Below are positions 61,901 to 64,000 of a DNA stretch of 64,000 nt, piece by piece; within the stretch, counting starts at the first letter, position 1; every line of letters begins with the position of its first letter. The notes beneath the pieces were generated by a model. It worked only from the letters and a program-made list of their open reading frames with translations. It was not told the origin of the DNA and ran no database searches. The stretch comes from Denticeps clupeoides (lineage: Eukaryota > Chordata > Actinopteri > Clupeiformes > Denticipitidae): assembly GCF_900700375.1 (NCBI RefSeq), contig NC_041724.1, positions 12,178,204-12,242,203 of the forward strand, given 5' to 3'. Position numbers and translations under genes: made by a program.

Positions 61901-64000
61901 AAGAATTAAATCAAAACATGCTTCAACAAAGTATTACTTTATACGTATGAATAATTATGCAACCTTTTTTTTAATTATTTTTTTTTGCCCCCAACTGGTC
62001 TGTTTGTTTTTCTGTTGAATTGTACAGGTTATAGGTCACATTAAAGGTGAATAAAGATTCACAAAACAGGATCCTATGTACTGCACATCTAAATTCGGAG
62101 AACCCATCGATGAGTGAATCAGGCTCCATTGGCAGGGTCCTTCAAAATTTTTTCCTAGGTCAAGAAGACTTGTCCGATGCAGAGAGTTTTCTGAACATGG
62201 CAGAACATCAGCTTAATAAACCACTTTTATATTGCATGTTCCTTCAGACAAAAAGGGAAAACACAATAGTGATTGTGTTCTGGGTCTAGGGTCTAGACAC
62301 AGAATTATTTCTAAGCTAGATGAACTAATTTAACAATGCACAGGAGCCTGCAGCTTAAAAAAAAAAAGTGCAGTCCACGAAACCAGACCTTCATCGATCG
62401 TGTCCTTTGAAGGACCTATCTTGTGAATTGAGACAGCCGTTATCAGTAGATGCTGTTTAAATGCTCAAACCTGTAAACTGTGGGCACCGGAAGACAAAAT
62501 CAAAAATGAAACTGCTGCATAGCCAGCAGATAAAGGGGCAGTGGTGGCCTAGCGGTTAAGGAAGTGGCCCCGTAATCAGGTTGCCGGTTCGAATCCTGAT
62601 CCGCCAAGGTGCCACTGAGGTGCCACTGAGCAAAGCACCGTCCCCACACACTGCTCCCCTGGCGCCTGTCATGGCTGCCGACTGCTCACTCAGGGTGATG
62701 GGTTAAATGCAGAGGACAAATTTCACTGTGTGCACCGTGTGCTGTGCTGCTGTGTATCACATGTGACAATCACTTCACTTTGTCACTTAAAAATCGGGCA
62801 GCACTCGTCATCACCTTCAAAAGCGATTAAGTATTTTTTTTTTTATTGTTAGATTTCACAATGACCTGTTTACTTGAATGGGAATATAGGATGAGGAACA
62901 AGAGCCTTTAATGTGTTTACTGACTACCGATTAATAACCAGCACCTTTAACATGACTCACTGGAGGTTAGAATATGGTTGGGCCAGCGTTGTTTAGCATG
63001 CAAACTTTCTTGAATGTCTTTTGCTACACGGAAAAAAATTTTTTTTTTTTCTTCGTATTTTGTAATTTTATAATTATAGATATTTTAGTAGGTTTTCGGT
63101 GGAAGAGCTTTTTAATTTGAAAGCCCTTGCAACAGTAGAAAAAACTGTAAAGGGCTATAACTGAACACAGATATCAGAATCTAAACCAGTATGTGAGTTA
63201 ATATGAGCATTATTGAGTTTATCGATGTGAAGAAGGGTATGCAAATTCCATAAATTGCTCGCATTCATTCTTTATTCATTCTGTCTTTTAGACAAATAAC
63301 ACTGACGACATAAAAGTTCTGTCTGGTGTGGGTCTACCAGCAAGCTTCGTTTTGGTTCGATCCTTGTGTAAAAGCCCGAAACTCAGACTGTGCTTATGCA
63401 ATATTACACAGGAGGTTGTGCTGTGCGGCGAGATAAAAACGAACTTGCTTAGAAACTTTAGATTTACGTTCCACCTGCTGGTATTACCGCAAAATGTCAT
63501 CATTCGGTCTGCAGTTGTTTCGTGACTGTGAATAACATTATAGTAATGCCAGAGTGATAGTTAGAGTGTTGTGTTCATAGTGGTGATATCATGTAATCAC
63601 AGTGGCAGGTTTTGAAGTAGCTGTGGTGTAAAAAGTTTTATTTGTCATGTGCCATTCAAACCCCTGAAATGTATATTTAATTACGTTGGAAGCCACTCCC
63701 TGTTTGAAGATATCAAATTTTTTTTTTACTTTTCTCAATGGCATCTTATAGCAAAATATCTGGCTTATTGATGTTAAATAAGTTTTGTAAAGATTTATAA
63801 TTAAATTGAGGCCTTGTTTGGCCTGATTAATGACATACTTGGAATCGTATATTCCTGAGCGCTGCTGAACGCCTGTTTATTGAATATTTATCTGTTTATC
63901 TGAACTGCCGTAGATGGGAGGAGTGGCGTGTATCCGCGGCTAAACACCTCGCCGGGCGACCGATCCCCCAGCCCGGACCTCAGCCCCAGGAGACCTCTGC
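55981..64000 (+). CDS. bcorl1: BCL6 corepressor-like protein 1, partial (continues past right edge)
   Basis: BCORL1 is a nuclear corepressor that recruits CtBP and, with PCGF1, a variant PRC1 complex. Exons: 55981-58383 (801 codons), 60044-60188, 60272-60754 and 63914-beyond 64000; phases agree. Landmarks shared with human BCORL1 are LRSYPYHFSVGR, the CtBP motif PLDLSSKS (PLDLS at 57013-57027), GPPGTYVGVASPILAS, KQETISIIDQGE and KKRRRCRNRKYQNGEYIVE. An AT-hook-like RRRGRPR lies in the third exon. The ankyrin repeats and PCGF1-binding PUFD domain are not in the window. The first Met in the large exon is at 55997. The usual BCORL1 N-terminal exon was not found, so the true start is unknown. Open frame upstream of 55981 looks intronic. 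Confidence 0.88.
58384..60043 (+). other. bcorl1 intron with T-run and hAT-like element
   Basis: Donor GTAAGT at 58384, acceptor TTTAG at 60043. The first half is AT-rich with a T-run (58617-58639); the second half is mostly the repeat at 59232-59990. Confidence 0.7.
59232..59990. mobile_element. hAT-like DNA transposon remnant
   Basis: The left end CAGGGGTGGACAAACTACGG and the right end CCCACCCTTGGTGG are roughly inverted and of the CAGGGGT type typical of hAT elements, with GGCCCGCGG-type subterminal sequence. Minus-strand frames near 59223-59570 could derive from a transposase or captured domain but are not recognisable with confidence. Confidence 0.55.
61215..61272 (+). repeat. Interspersed repeat family A, 5' end only
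   Basis: Three ACATTT units, then GGCATTTGGCAGACACCCTT and ATCCAGAGCGAAG; the rest is missing. It lies in the bcorl1 intron. Confidence 0.8.
61330..62050 (+). mobile_element. Degraded Tc1-like transposon fragment
   Basis: Translated pieces resemble Tc1 transposase: a HGGGSI-type motif (CACGGTGGTGGCAGTATCAT at about 61590), then a TTTCAACAGGACAACAAAAT stretch corresponding to the FQQDN motif. The frame shifts between blocks and there are stops. The 3' flank TGAATAATTATGCAACC is typical of the Tc1 end. Inactive; it lies in the bcorl1 intron. Confidence 0.65.
62530..62785 (+). repeat. Interspersed repeat family B, best copy
   Basis: Begins GGGGCAGTGGTGGCCTAGCG, then GGTTAAGGAAGTGGCCCCGT, TTGCCGGTTCGAATCCTGAT with a B-box, GCACCGTCCCCACACACTGC and a tail ending CAATCACTTCACTTTG. 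The head reads like a tRNA-derived promoter. Confidence 0.88.

Overview
The window is vertebrate nuclear DNA. It has intron-split genes with GT-AG junctions, CpG-rich promoters, dense short interspersed repeats, MITEs and long CA/GT microsatellites. The repeat families and protein sequences point to a teleost fish. The repeat style would fit an otocephalan such as a clupeiform, but that is a guess. I found no virus-like element, CRISPR array or bacterial feature, and no gene system that looks wholly new.

Layout, left to right. (1) Minus strand, 1-7390: cenpi, an inner-kinetochore gene, with its 5' eleven exons in the window and its 3' end off the left edge. (2) Minus, 8672-10150: tmem35a/NACHO, a chaperone for nicotinic receptors, two exons. 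(3) Minus, 11526-14321: arl13a, an ARL13-type small GTPase. (4) Plus, 19300-28373: xkrx, an XK-family membrane protein, with a 6.5 kb first intron. (5) Plus, 29985-35752: nox1, an NADPH oxidase, complete at 562 codons in 13 exons. (6) Minus, 37480-43441: cstf2 (CstF-64), complete at 514 codons in 14 exons. (7) 43442-55980: a large gap with two tRNA-Val(TAC) genes and a 5 kb GC-rich block. (8) Plus, from about 55981 past the right edge: bcorl1, a BCL6-corepressor-like protein, partial.

Gene order and relative orientation of the first six genes match human Xq22.1 read backwards (CSTF2, NOX1, XKRX, ARL13A, TMEM35A, CENPI), so the block is ancient. TRMT2B, which sits between ARL13A and TMEM35A in human, was not seen. 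bcorl1 is an added neighbour; in human it lies elsewhere on Xq. The genes do unrelated cellular jobs and are not a pathway.

All exon boundaries were called by eye from splice signals, reading-frame continuity and remembered human homologues. The complete models close in frame. The weakest calls are the last exon of arl13a, the 5' end of bcorl1 and one short cstf2 exon.
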